A DNA stretch of 64,000 nucleotides, from contig WNNJ02000487.1 in the NCBI GenBank assembly GCA_012934845.2, positions 62,001-126,000 of the forward strand. The letters are read 5' to 3'. A program made the translations under genes and the position numbers. This document shows, piece by piece, positions 43,966 through 56,739 of this stretch; the first letter of the stretch is position 1; each line of letters opens with the position of its first letter. Below the pieces are notes generated by a model, which saw only the letters and a program-made list of their open reading frames with translations, had not been told where the DNA came from and ran no database searches. Origin of the DNA: Pomphorhynchus laevis (taxonomy: Eukaryota; Acanthocephala; Palaeacanthocephala; Echinorhynchida; Pomphorhynchidae).

Positions 43966-46920
43966 TTACTGTTCTGTTTGTAATACTGCTCGCTCGCCTA
44001 AACGCAGTGGCGTACCACGGGATGAGCGTGGACTTCGCAAACTAGCAGATATTGACCGAGCGATTTCGAAGCTTATCTTTCTCTTAGGTTTCACTGCTAA
44101 ATCACTGTAACTTAAGGGTCCTTTTTGTGCTAGCGTCGATGCAATTGTTTTCACTAACATGATAGCTTCTTTGCCAAATCCTCCGGCTGTTGAAAAGACT
44201 AACAGAACAAATAAACTGTTTTCAATTCTTCGCACTCTTTCACTGTACTTTGATTTTTTCCGGTTTTCGTTGTACTCGAAGGCCGATTTAGGTGCACGAG
44301 TAATGTTTGATTGAGCTTGTGTTGAAAATACATTAACGTCGTAGAACGTTCGCTCGAATCGAGAACCGTAAACACCAGAGCATACTATATCTAGCCTTGC
44401 ACATTGATTGTTCGTTGTCGCTGAGTTTTCAAATGTAATATTATCGGGAACATTCATTGACTCCGGTTCAATTTCGACATTGTGGTTAACTAAGCTCAGA
44501 GCACTTGCTATTGTATCCCGGACTGCATTATGTCGGATGATTGGTAGTGCTCCATAATTGCATGATAGTGCGTGCGCTAAGGTTATATTCGACCCGCAGT
44601 AACACAATCGCTTATCGAGACCTTGATCCAAGTTACCATATCGTGCGTTGATTGCATCGGTGAATTCATTAATGGATAGATAAAATTTCTCGTGTTTTAG
44701 CGGTAAGACACTTAGCCACGATGATACACCAAGATGTGCCGCATGTTTGATGGTGTTTTGTAGGGAGGGAGCTAGGTCGGTTAGTATTTTTGATACACGA
44801 TCTAGATGTGCTTGATTTCGGAATCGCGTAATTTCATGAAGTACTGTGTTTTGCTTTTCGCGTAGACTATCACCTAAAGAGTTTCCATCATAAGTCGATA
44901 GAAGCATTATTGATGATGTTTTCTCAATATGATCGGTAAATAATGGGTTGGCGATCCCTATTCCTCCTAGCTTGAAAGGGGAGCAGAGTATATTCGATAT
45001 TCCATTGGTTAGCTTAAATGTAGCAAATTTAGGGAGCAAGTTGGATTTTATGATATCTTTTAATTCATTCCATACTTTTTCAGTGATGTTACATAAACGC
45101 ATTATGTGAATCCACTTCGACTGAATTTAATTGACCATTCCTGAATATGCAATGTGCGGATCATTTTTAGCTACTACGTACAATCTCTCGATTAGTGCTT
45201 TCCAGCCGGCAAGCAAATCGTAGATTGATTGTTCTTCATAATAATCAAAACCAATCGGTGAACCAAGGACGTTTATTCCAGTCGTTGTTGTATTGATGTT
45301 TGTGTCGGGCAGTTGATCATTATTTATAGGTAGATGCGATAATATGTTTGATTTTTTTTGCGTTTATAAAGTAGCCATACTTCGGGCCGTCTGCATGCAG
45401 AATATTCCACACTTTCTTTAACATATCAAGCGGTCCAACAAAGTTGGCATCGTCGGCGTACCATATTTGTACAACAGAAGGGACCTGCCGCTTTATTGTG
45501 TCGATCAACGGAAGTGAAGTCATAGCGAAACCTGCCATGGCAAAAGGGTCACCTTGTGTGAAACCTTCTGATGACAAGATACTTTTTTCACCGATTGTAA
45601 GTACAGCCGGGCTAGAGTACATATTTTGGAGTGCACATGACAGGGCAGGACATACAAAATTTATATTGTGTAGTGCAACTGCACGGTTTGTTAGGTTAAA
45701 AGCGTTCCTTGCATCAAAAGTCATTAGACAATTTTCGGTTGATAGGCTTAGTTTTTTTTGAGATTCGCGATAGCAAGTTCAAGTCCACCTTTTTGTGAAG
45801 CTCCCAATTATGTAGTTCCTGCGACATCCTGTATATCATCGCGTGCGATAGCTAGAATCGCTTTGCTTATGATCCGCCTGATGGTGTTGCATATTCCGAT
45901 AGGGCGGATACCACCAGATTTCTTCTTCAAAGCAACTAGACGACAAACGGTGAAAGGATCGAGGGAGCCCGATGGCACTTTTTCAGTAGCAACAAAAATG
46001 GCAAATTTGGCAATGGCCTTGGCAAGTAAATTTGATTGCTGTCCAAAATCGGTTAACATTTGAAATCATGCTCGAGAATCAAGCCCAGATGGTCCCGCCG
46101 ATCCATTTATTCGTCTGCTTGATTTGATAATGGCGGCCTCGTCTAGTGCATAGAAACGACAATGATGATGGGGTTTTGAATTCGGCAGCGGAGCTGATAA
46201 AAGAACATCAGGAGAAGCTGTTGATGTGTCAGGGTGTAAATCTTTAAGTAGAGATAAAACATAGATATCATTTATTAGGTGATTAGGACGGAGGACACCT
46301 GAGTCATATTTGTCTTCTAATATCGAGGAACCGGCTTTGATACGGCCCTTGGTGACAAGACTTTGATATTGTGTGATCCAATTCAATGACTTCGAGGGAC
46401 GACGCAATGATATACTAGTTTGAAGATATTGGGCTTCTTCGAACAATGAGTCATAATCTTTTATTTTCCAGCTTGTTAGTCTGCGTTCCAAAGTTTTGCG
46501 GATTAAAGCGGTCTTTCTTGAGGGTATACGCTGCAATAAACATTGCGAGAAGACTGTAGCGGTTTGTAGCATATGTATTGTACTGTTGACGTCTTCAGCA
46601 GCCTTCAGGTAAAAAGAACTCATAATTCCAACAATCTCATTACTGGCATTACAACGAGGTAGGTCAATCAAGTTAGGTTTCCAGTGAATGACAATGTTGT
46701 GAAGTTCGTAGATTGTTTTCGGGCTATCAGCTTTCAGATTTTCGAGTGCATTTCGGTCTCTCTGACCTTCAGTATCTGCCGCGGAAAGAAACTGAGTGCG
46801 GTTTGAACAATGTTGTCCCCACCAGTTGTAATACTTCAATCCTGCTCAAGCACATCTACATCCTTTACATCGTGCTGCCTGACCATTACAAGTGCAGCAT
46901 AGAGGGCTACCTTTAGGCTT
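43966..46920 (-). mobile_element. Restriction-like-endonuclease LINE, broken but nearly full-length
   Basis: A minus-strand retrotransposon. A Cys-rich piece (CTCNGQAARCKGCRC) lies near 46850-46900. Then an open frame at 46066-46839 with IVIHWKPNLIDLPRCNAS and SAGPSGLDS; RT at 45808-46059 (GGIRPIGICNTIRRIISKAI) and 45320-45724 (MTFDARNAFNLTNRAV, SSEGFTQGDPFAM, QIWYADDANFVG). The last frame, 43966-45102, has a CYCGSNITLAHALSC ... RHNAVRD zinc/HC region and the nuclease-type RLDIVCSG ... FYDVNVF. At least two stops and one or more frameshifts separate these frames. Similar to a group of animal elements with an R2-type protein plan; clade placement is uncertain. Confidence 0.8.
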
Positions 46921-48422
46921 ACCGCGAACCATTGATCGGCTGTTGTATAATTTCGTTGTTAGGATTTGTATGTTTTTATATATTCGATTGTATTTATATT
47001 ATATATTGTAATGACTTAATCGATTCTTATAGCTTTGCTGTACCGGTGTTCCTTGTACCGGTGTTCTTTGCTGTACCGGTGTTTGTAAGTAGCTTTAATT
47101 GTATATTGTAATTAGTGTATTAGCTCCAATCGATTCTTTAAATGTGATTTGTATTTACTATAGATTGTATGTATATTATATCCCAAATGTAATTTGTGTA
47201 AGAACTTAATATAACCAAGACAAATTTCAATTCTATTACAAATATTATAATAATAATATTATTAAGATTAATACTATTAATAAGCTTTTGATCTTTTATA
47301 TTTGTAAATTGTATTCTCAAAAAATATAATATTATTATAATAATATTATTATCAATTATATTAAAATATAATAATTTAAAGAGAATGTTAATAAGTTTAA
47401 TGTTGACATGATATAACTTTTTAAAATATACCATTCATACATTTTTACAGTAATAATTTTTATTAAAATAAATGCTAATAGTTGATGAATTATTGTTTAG
47501 TATTTGTCAATTTATTAATGCATTAATTATAATTGAAATATTAATTATTAAAAAATATTAATTATTTAGCACTAACTATTTTATTAAAATAATTATTTCT
47601 TGTTAAATGTTTTAACTTTTTAACTAAACGAGCAATAAAAGCAAATAAACAATTTAGTTATAAAAGTTTTATTTTATAAAAATAAAATTTTATTTTATTA
47701 TCAATTGTAATAATTGTATTAAGTTGTATAATTGTATTATATTGTATTAATTGTATTAATTGTTGAAATTTAATACGTTTGGACCGTATTAAAACATACG
47801 GTTTTTACAATCATTATCACTGGGAATCGATAAAAATTTCAATACAATTAAAGTTTAAATTAAATATATCAGTTTTATAATTCGTAGAGTTATGGCACGA
47901 AATTAGTTATCATTGCCAAAAATTGCCGAATATTGAAATTGTGTACTTTTTCTTGCTACCTTTTGAATGAAAAATTCATCATCAATGTCTAAAGGCCAAA
48001 ATATATATTATTTATTACCTGTAGATTACTATATGTAGATTGTACATACAGATATTATATATACAATATATTGTAGATTGTGCAATCTAAGTTCTTGTGT
48101 AGCAAATATTCCCGTTCATCTAATACAATTCATTAATTGTTGCTTAAAAACACTTTGACACTTTAACAGAACTTCTAGTTCCTATCCAGTAGCTAGCAAA
48201 TTAGTTTTTCCTTATTTTAATATTAATTCTGAAATACTTATTCTTTGAAATAGAAATCAACGAACGTAAGACATTTACACGAAATATTGACTTATTTTAG
48301 AAACAAACGTATTGTATTTTTTACAATTAAATGTTAATTAATTGTTTAATTTAATGTAATATGTATATTTAGATGATATTATTAAGATAATTAGAAAATA
48401 ATTAAACAACCAGAAACATATT
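46921..48422. other. Gene-free AT-rich region
   Basis: Strongly AT-rich. A triplicated GTACCGGTGTTC-type motif lies at 47041-47090 (GCTGTACCGGTGTT twice). No exon or element recognised. Confidence 0.4.
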
Positions 48423-48778
48423 TTATTTGCAACAAATAGAATATTTTACATCAATTAGAAAAACGTGACGAATATCAACAACAGACGGACGTAAAATATC
48501 TTGATCCGATAATTTGTCGATATTTCGTCCTTGAGTCACCATTTGAGCAAGCACATTTGAAAATATCACATTGATCTAAATATATCATCAACTTTGTAAT
48601 TTGAGTGATAGTAACTTGAGCACACCTTGTCAGCTGCTTCTTGAAAATCTTGTTTCATTACATTGCGAAGTGTGATTAACAAATCAACACAACTTGTTAA
48701 GTCTGACTTCGAAATTTTTAACTTGATTACTAAACAGTAGAATATTTTAAATAGTAAAAGGCACTTAGAACCGAACAT
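48423..48778 (-). CDS. Hypothetical small protein, two-exon model
   Basis: An ATG at 48778 opens a frame that, if read through, stops at 48566. Removing a 50-bp GT-AG intron (48576-48625; donor AAG/GTGTGC, acceptor ATATTTAG) joins exon 48626-48778 to 48423-48575 in phase 0, giving 101 residues. The N-terminus is hydrophobic (CLLLFKIFYCLVIKL), perhaps a signal peptide, followed by TSCVDLLITLRNVMKQDF and a C-terminal RPSVVDIRHVFLIDV. The intron length fits the 53-54 bp KAT2 introns. No family is recognised. A LINE 3' end lies directly upstream, so the start could instead belong to a disrupted longer gene. Confidence 0.35.
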
Positions 48779-48787
48779 GAAACTTGA

Positions 48788-48965
48788 AAAAAAGATTTAT
48801 TTTTAAGTGACAAATGCGTGCCGGCGCACGCTTACATGACCTCAACAACAACAAAAAACAGAAATCTAGATTATGTGTCGAGGAGGTGGGTACGAAAGAC
48901 TTAAGTGGGTTTAAAACCCACTCAGGTGGGTTTTAAAGACTTATGCGGCCTTGAAAATTAACGAA
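48788..48965 (-). mobile_element. CR1/L2-like LINE 3' end fragment
   Basis: Minus-strand 3' tail with the family hairpin (complement reads GCGTGCGCCGGCACGC), CATTTGTCACTTAAAAATAA and a few tens of bases of upstream sequence. 5'-truncated; no open frame. Confidence 0.75.
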
Positions 48966-49990
48966 CATATCAGAAATGCCTCTCGCGACTTTGACCATTT
49001 CTATAAACGACTTTTATCATCGACTTATGGAATAACTTATACAACTACAATTGGGTTAAGGAAATAGCAGATCAAATAAAATTTATATGTCAAGCAAAGT
49101 TATCAATTAAAAAATCCAAAATTATGGTTAAACAACAAGTGATTTTAGTTTTAAGAAAAACCAAAAATACTGAAAATGGTTTAGTGCATATAAATTAAAA
49201 AAATTAAATTACATTGTGAAATGCAAACATATCGCATAAATACTCGAAATAGCAACGTACCGTCGGAAATGTTAAATTCAGAATTGATAAACTGTTGTAC
49301 ATTGTTAAATTTGTCGCTAAAGGCAAATCGGTTACTAACTATTAAATTGATATTTTACTTACAATGACATTAGATTTGTAAATAAGGTATCAATAGCACT
49401 TAATTCTGGAGACAACTCATCACCAATACTATATTAAAAACGAAATAGAAAGTTTTTAACAAAAATACTACTAACGGACAAAGAAACTTTGCTTCTATAA
49501 TTTCAGCCGTCTCGTTTGTATCGAGTAATTTCAAATTTATAATCCTTAAAATATCAAAATATATTGCATTATATTATATTATATTATATTACATTATAAA
49601 ATGAAATTTGATAATAGGAAATGGATTACATGAAAGGTTTAAGACATGCATATTATGTACGAACTTTATATAAGAACTAAATATTTGAGCTGTTTATTTA
49701 ATAATAACTAAATATTTGGACTGGAGATTTAAACTTAAGATTTGAGCATTTACTGCTTTGCCTAGAAGTTACCGTAAGCTTTATCTAGTAACCTAGCGCT
49801 CATTTTAAACGATTGCAAGGGAATGCCTTGTCCCTATAATTGCTTTTTATCATATTTTCAAAAATGCTTGAAACTCGTACAGACTGGATAAAAATACAAA
49901 ATAGAGAATTTAAAAAAGTTAAAATTATAAGGTGTTCAGTCTACTACTACATTTCGTAAGCTTTTCTTCAGAGAGTAAACTGTAAGGGCA
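48966..49990. other. Gene-free AT-rich region
   Basis: No supported gene. A short TATTATATTA run lies at 49570-49600. Confidence 0.4.
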
Positions 49991-51012
49991 GAAACGATTT
50001 GATTTAGGAGATTTTTCCATGGCTTTCACGTTCGGTCGACAATGATGGTAAATCTTTTCTTTGGTCAATGATGCGTCTTTAAAATGAGGAGATGACCTCT
50101 CAGCCTATTCGAATGACGAATTTTGAATATTTTTCTACAAATATGTTCCCTGTGTTCTTTGTCTTCTGAGAGCCTGCTACACGAAGAATAGATCTGATAT
50201 CCGAGAATTTTCAACCATAGGTACCCCTAGTGCTGCGAATCTTCATGTAAATGGAAGCTGACCAGTTGAAGTACGAAATGTGTGGCTTTGTGCAAAATAT
50301 TTTCATATAATTTCATCTCAATTCTATTCTGAGGATATCAAGCATGAGATAAATATTACATCAAAAATACGATGTATGCATTATATACTAGTCTAAAACT
50401 AGACGGGTCAAGCTGATAACCATTCCTTCTGATACTCTCTCTATAACTCATCGACATTTATTAACTATGTGAAGGATATGTGCTTTTGTCGATAGATTTT
50501 TATTTACAATCACTACGTGATCTTAAAATTCAGAGACGATCACATCACCATTTATATTATATGGCGAACTAAAGAAAGGTGGTCAAATGTACATATGTTT
50601 TGACTTTTCAGGATTCAAATCACTACGAGATCTTAAAATTCAGAGACGATCACATCACCATTTATATTATATTACGAACTAAAGGAAGGTGGTTCAATGT
50701 ACATATGTTTTGACTTTTCAGGATTCAAAACCAGCTCTAGTTCTTCATGCAAATCTAGAATATTGTCTATGTATTTTTGAAGTAATATTGGATGGCGATT
50801 ATCGATGATTGGACGCCATATCTTCAAATAGTCTGCATATAGACTGCATGAACTTGATGATACAAGGCTTGCAACTCGTTGATATAAGTAATAAAAAGAA
50901 GGGGACTGAGCACTGATTCTTGAGGAACACCACGGTGAGGAGATATTGACTTTGACATAGCTCCATTGACTGAATCAAGTCTGACCATTTTGTACAGATA
51001 AACAAATCCATA
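49991..51012 (-). mobile_element. LINE relic with an internal 110-bp tandem duplication
   Basis: Minus-strand sequence at 50800-51010 reads GVPQESVLSPLLFITYINEL, the RT GVPQGSVLSPLLF...YINDL motif, in more than one frame, followed by decayed coding sequence. A 110-bp tandem duplication (CACTACGTGATCTTAAAATT at 50511, CACTACGAGATCTTAAAATT at 50621) lies within it. Left border uncertain. Old and inactive. Confidence 0.55.
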
Positions 51013-51700
51013 TGAGAAGAATTTCCTTGTATAGTATTATATTGTATAATATTAATATATTGTGTATTATTACATTGTATAATATAGTATTATTAATTCG
51101 AGATTCATTTTACTATTGCATTTTAATAGCAAATTAAATTAATTATTATTTACCTGGATCATAAATAAAGCATATGTGCAAATACGGTATAATGTTTTGA
51201 TCATTAGGATATAAAAGCCAACCTCGTATCATTGTATTTCTTGCTCATTGTGTTAAAATGCTGGATAAGTTGACGCTCCCCCAACCCAATGAGATACTGA
51301 CCTATCCTCGATTCGCTAAATGAAACCATAGTAAGAGCATAATCCTATGAATATATATTTACAAGTCTATCGGCAGTTGGGCCAACATTGGATAGCAAAT
51401 ACATTGTACGTTGTGTGGGATATTGAATAGTGGTTTAACGAGTGGTAATTGTTTCGGTTTAGTTGTCCAAAATGCAAGCTATAAAGTATAAAGTATTATT
51501 TAAAAATATCCGTTAAAAGTACTTTAACAACGTCAACAGGAAGATAACGCGGTTTGTGTTTACTTCTAAAAGTGTACAATCCTGTAGGTAAGCCAAATAA
51601 AAAACATTACAATGTTAATAAATCACCCTTTGTAGCTGACAGTAAGAAGTAGTCTTTTCAACATCTAATAATTCTTTAAAAGAAATTTTTAAAGTATTTT
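51013..51700. other. Flank of mRPL27 with unexplained open stretches
   Basis: On the minus strand, 51230-51350 reads MVSFSESRIGQYLIGLG and further, after an acceptor-like ATATATTCATAG, and another open stretch lies at 51360-51480. They are not joined by any plausible intron and match nothing recognised. Confidence 0.3.
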
Positions 51701-52102
51701 TTAGAGAACATTTATTAGTCTAAATCGGTCATGCCTCTTATTAGGTATAACACTAATGAACTTTTTATAAATATCATGGCATCTTGCATATTTATAAAGG
51801 GCACTGTCCGGATGTGGACTTAGCTTCTCGTAAGTAACGTATACTTGGCCGGATAATATTGATTTTAAGCTATAATTATCCGTTAACATTACGTTCTGTC
51901 CTGGGTAGAACACGAGATTGCGTTGTTTGGCGAGAATTTGATCAGCGAGCACGATATCACCATCTTTTACGAAGAGGTTTCGTTGCTTGTCAATACGTTG
52001 ACTTATTCTATTACGAGTTGTTCCTCCTCCAACTGACTTTTTACCACGACATTGTTGATGCACTACATATTCAAACATTTTGAAGACCCGACAACCTAGC
52101 AT
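51701..52102 (-). CDS. mRpL27: Mitochondrial ribosomal protein L27
   Basis: An intronless 133-residue protein of the mitochondrial large ribosomal subunit. After a basic N-terminal region that can serve as an import sequence, it has KKSVGGGTTRNR (cf. KKTGGSSKNLGG), GDIVLADQILAKQRNLVFYP then GQNVMLTDNYSLKSI (cf. [29 protein letters not shown]), GQVYVTYEK and the C-terminal IYKKFISVIPNKRHDRFRLI (cf. [20 protein letters not shown]). The spacing across these blocks fits the animal mitochondrial form (about 148 residues) rather than bacterial L27. A second ATG lies eight codons in and could also serve. Confidence 0.88.
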   Translation of the reverse strand: MLGCRVFKMFEYVVHQQCRGKKSVGGGTTRNRISQRIDKQRNLFVKDGDIVLADQILAKQRNLVFYPGQNVMLTDNYSLKSILSGQVYVTYEKLSPHPDSALYKYARCHDIYKKFISVIPNKRHDRFRLINVL

Positions 52103-52339
52103 TACTCTAGAACGTAAAACATTACGGATTGTTGTTAACCCTCGCAGCTTTTATCTTTTTTAATATTAATGTATAATTCGATTTTTTGTCTTTAAAATTT
52201 TTAATTATTGAAATCAACAAAGAATATCTCAATATTTTTTCAATTTTTAGAAAAAATATAAACGTTTCATACAAGTCATTGAGAATGACGACAATTTGTA
52301 TTGAGTGTTCTGTCAAATGAATATAATCTTTTGAAGTAT

Positions 52340-52599
52340 CTAGTCTTGAACAATATCATTATACAAATTCTGTCTAACAATTCCTCTATGTACTAATAGA
52401 TAGACACTATACTACGCTGATTAATCGTAACTATGACGAAAATAATATCACCTTTGGAACATTTTGTTTCTTTCTCTGGACATTTGAATAGAGCATAATA
52501 AAGAGATATTAATATTATCAATAATATTGACATAATGAATATTTGGATATTGATAATATAAACAGCAAAAATCAATAATTTATATAATAAATTAAACAT
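52340..52599 (-). CDS. Hypothetical small membrane protein, two-exon model
   Basis: From the ATG at 52599 the frame encodes two very hydrophobic stretches (LLYKLLIFAVYIINIQIF and IMSILLIILISLYYALF) followed by CPEKETKCSK. Removing a 59-bp GT-AG intron (52393-52451; donor CCAAAG/GTGATA, acceptor CTATTAG/TACA) joins exon 52452-52599 to 52340-52392 and ends at TAG with RGIVRQNLYNDIVQD, 66 residues in all. No family is recognised. AT-rich DNA easily encodes hydrophobic runs, so the model rests mainly on the phase-preserving short intron. It lies about 240 bp upstream of mRPL27 on the same strand. Confidence 0.3.
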
Positions 52600-52959
52600 T
52601 TTAAAATAATTATACAATAATTATACAATAACGTTAAAGCCTTTTATAAGCAGATACACGTTTAACAAATGAGTGAGTCAGAGTGGACGTGTGCTTTCTG
52701 CCTTGACAATTAATAAAACGTATAAAATGTACAGGCATGAGTGTTTGTTCTAAGTTCCAATGATGCCACAAAAGAGTGGTCGCAGTTATACCAGTGTTGC
52801 GAATAGTTAATCTTTAATCATTTAACAAACTAGATGTTTGTTTTTATGGAATGCAGTCCGTTTCTAATGTCATGGCATAACTATGATGTTTGGAGATACT
52901 ATGACATAACTATGAAACCATGACATAACTATGATATTTTGAAGAGATAATGATTTGCT

Positions 52960-55900
52960 CGGGACTTAGATAAAGCTACCGGGTGTGTCCACCGGGTTGC
53001 GGATAGAAGAATTTCGATCAGATATGATAGATAACTGCGAAATAAGCGGTATTACACCGACGAAAAAGCAGTTATGGGCAATCAGTGGCAAGGTCACCGC
53101 GATGGCGGGATGAAGAATGGCAACTTCATCCCTATCAAAAGCTGTCTACTTCAAAAGAGCTTGACCTTGTGACATGACGAGTATGCCCTGTCATTAAATA
53201 AGGGCTGCCAAATTGCCCGTCTTTGCCATAAGTATCCGCAGATATCATTACCCCATGAGTTTGGCGAACGCTTGAGGTATTCCAGCCTCAAACAAACATG
53301 AAGAAGAAAAAATACTAAAATCGACTGAAACTGGAAAGCCAGCTCAAAAACTATGAAACTTCAAAGTGAACAACTTCTAAGCAACAACAATAACCTTAAC
53401 CAGTTTTCAATCACAACTAATCGACGGTCTAAGAGAGTACAAAATGGTACCTTGAACGTTCGCTTGCTATGTCAAACTGGTCAGCGAGAATTACTCGCAC
53501 GCACATTAACAAATAGATCAATAGACGTGCGTCGTCTAACAGAATGTCGCTTACCTGATGTGGATTCAATAACTGTGGTGAATCCGCTCTCCCGTCAATC
53601 ATTCCAGCTCCTATACTCAGGCCCCACGGACGGATCCGGCCAAGGCGGCGTTGTTATTGTGATGAAGTCTGATCTATCAGAATGCATCATTGACTGGAAT
53701 CCCATTTACTCTCGTATTGCGCTCCTACGTCTAGTAGACAGACCGTTTAATTGGCCATTTGTGAGCGCATATGCACCGACGAATAAAGCACTGTCATCTA
53801 TCGCAGAGAAGTTTTATCAAATACTTGACAGCGTACTATCTGCTGTCCCTTCAAACGATGTATTGGTGTTGGCAGGCGACTTCAATGCTCAACTCGGATG
53901 TCCTCGAAATCGCCTTATCTCTAGTGTCGGACCTCATTATGTTGGTAGATTGTGTCCTAATGACGAGCGGCTAATTTCACTTGCCGAGAGGCATCATCTT
54001 ATTATGGCAAACACGTTCTTTCGCCATAAAGACGACATCTCAAAACATGGGTCCATCCTAATAATAGGGTACGGAATCAGATTGACTATATCCTTTTCAG
54101 ACAACGCTGGCGCTCCTCCTTATTGAATAGTCGCTCCTTTTGGGGGTCGGAAATAATTACGGATCATGCACTAGTGATAGTGTGTGTAGGAAAATTACGA
54201 TTTCCCGCGACAAGTAAGATACCGAAATCCACGACATACGATAGCCGATTCCTTAATACCTCGCTAATTCGAGCGAAATTCAGAGCAACAATAGAGGAAA
54301 ACTTACTATATGCCAAATGTGATTTACAAACATGATGAAATATGGGGGCATGTTATCCACTCGATTCACTCAGCTGCAGATAGTTATCTTCTAAGTAGGA
54401 GACGGCATACACGTTCGTGGATATCTGCGAATGCACTAGCGCTCTCTGCTAAGCGAAAACATGGGCTGGATTCTGATCACTTATCGCAAGTTAGGCATTA
54501 TAGTAAGTTACTAAAACAAAACCTAAGGATTGACCGTGACGCATATTGAAGCAGCATTGCCTCCCAATCTGAAGCTGCATCTGCAAGTGGTGACAGCAGA
54601 CGATTATTCCAATCCGTGAGAACTATCACGCGGCCACACACGTGATCGATATCGGGATTACGCGATAAGGCAGGAGCTATCGCATACAACACAGATGCAA
54701 AACTGAGAATTTGGGCTGAATATTATCGAGAGCTATATAACGAAAATAGGCCACCAGCAAGCTAGAATACCCATGAGATGCAACTGTCGAAGACGTCCAC
54801 GTTCAACCTCCAACGACAACTGAGATACAATATTGTAATAACCACATGAAGAACGACAAGGCCCCTGATCTGGATCGGATCACTTCTGAAATCTCGCAAG
54901 CTTCTGGTATTACATTATATCAGAAACTCGCAGTACTTTTTGAATCCATATGGAACGTCTCTAGAATTCCAGATCTCTCAACCGCGATCATAATGCCGAT
55001 TTACAAAAAGGGTGATGCAAGATCATGCGATAATTATCGTCTAATCTCGTTACTTACTATTGTTTACAAGATTATCGAATTAATCATACTGGAACGCATT
55101 CGGCCAGTGCGAGAACGGCAAGTAGGTGAGAGTCAAGCAGGATTCAGAAAGAGTCGTATCTGTATTGACCAAATATTGTCCTTGCGATGTGTACTCGAGA
55201 TTCGAAATGAGTTTAGACAAGTGACGATGATAGCGTTCCTGGATTTTAAAACCGCGTCTGACAGTGTTTGCAGAGAAAGTATGTGGCCTTTATTGGATGA
55301 GTGTGGGCTTCTTGCGAAGATAACTGCCGTCGTGAAGGCTCTCTACGGACAATCGAACGGTATAATCAGAGTGAGCGGACAACTAAGTGAGAAAATTCAA
55401 GTCATGACAGGGGTGAGACAGGGCAGCGTGTTAGCTCCAACTTTGTTTAACATCGTTGTGGATAAAATACTAAATAGCACCCTAATAGATCCTCGTGATG
55501 GCGTAGAAATTGGCACACAAGGGAAGCGTATTCGTGACCTAACTTACGCGGACGACATTGCACTAATCGCCGAAAATTTCGTAGACCTAAGACGAATTAT
55601 TACTACAACATTCGATGCTTCATCAAAGTACAGACTCTATTTGAACCCCAACAAATGTAAGATACTATGCGTCGTAACCTCTGAAGAAGTTGTCACTATA
55701 GAGCATCAACCGATCGAGTGTGTACACTCATTCACCTATCTAGATTGTGTAATATCGGACAACGCTGACACAGAAGAGGACATACTCTCAAAACTAGTCA
55801 GAGCTAATCGAGCGTTTGACGGATTTTCGAAATTACGGAAACGACGCGACGTTAACCTCAAAACAAAGATAAGAGTATATGTATTAATAATGCGTCTGGT

Positions 55901-56400
55901 ACTACTATATGGCTGTAAAACCTGGCCTGACAAACAGGGGATGATTAGTAAGCTAGAGTCGGCTGACCACATTTTTCTCAGATGCATTGCACACGTCTTC
56001 CTGCTGTTGCATATGTCGAATTCAGAGGTCATGAAGAAGTGTGGACATATTGAAACCATCAACCACACGATTGCACGTCGTCGATGGATGTATGTTGGAC
56101 ACGTATTGAGGATGGACGACAACCGACTCCCTAAACTAACACTTCTTGCTTTACCGAAATAATCATGTAAAGATCTATTGGAGGAGTTAGAAATACTCTC
56201 AAAAGAAGCCTTGAGCAATTTGCACGACCGTATATATTTCAGAAGACCAACGTTGGATGACCAACATACCGTGACAATTGGTTGGCTATATTGGAGCGAC
56301 TGGCAGGGGAATGAGTAGCTTGGAAAGAAGGAATTAGTTGATACTTTCTTCTTTTCTTTTGCTTTCTGATGTTTGTGGTCGACGGCCAATTAGGTCGAGA
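52960..56400 (+). mobile_element. RTE-like LINE, nearly full-length, inactive
   Basis: A plus-strand retrotransposon. The untranslated leader includes CCACCGGGTTGCGGATAGAA, typical of RTE-like elements of invertebrates. The apurinic-type endonuclease (53353-54126) has GTLNVRLL, a changed RRLTECRLPD (normally ETRxxE-like), FVSAYAPT and VLAGDFNAQLG, and continues in the next frame at 54123-54335. A linker follows (54310-54845, interrupted). The RT (54846-56162) has NDKAPDLDRI, IIMPIYKKGD, YRLISLLTIVYKI, ESQAGFRKSR, FLDFKTASDSV, TGVRQGSVLAPTLF, LTYADDIALIAE and NPNKCKIL, and ends with the RRWMYVGHVLRMDDNRLPK region. At least three interruptions between the endonuclease and RT. Confidence 0.88.
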
Positions 56401-56739
56401 CATTTAATAAATTTGATAATATATTTTATGATATATATGTTATAATCTTATAACAAACTCAGAAATGTGTTTTTAAGCAATATTGGGTCAATTGGTCAAA
56501 AAATACGAGATATATAACAAATTATATTTTCGGGATTTGCGTCAAAAACTGCACACGATGTATAAAAAACAGCTTCGTGATACACTACTTTTGAAAAAGT
56601 CATTGAACAAACAAAAAATCACAAAAAATACTTAATAAATTTTTTAAACTCAAAAACATTTTTTTTATATATTATTAATTACAACATACGGTTCCCTCAA
56701 ATGGGCCAATATACATTTAACATTGTTATGTATTATTAT
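56401..56739. other. Gene-free AT-rich spacer
   Basis: Lies between the end of the RTE element and the 3' end of the minus-strand element. Nothing recognised. Confidence 0.4.

Noticed and set aside
43763-44110. Plus-strand 115-codon frame
   Set aside because: Overlaps the minus-strand retrotransposon frame, which has clear domain similarity; shadow of it.
47138-47434. 98-codon minus-strand frame with long Ile/Asn runs
   Set aside because: Low-complexity translation of extremely AT-rich DNA with no domain or splice support.
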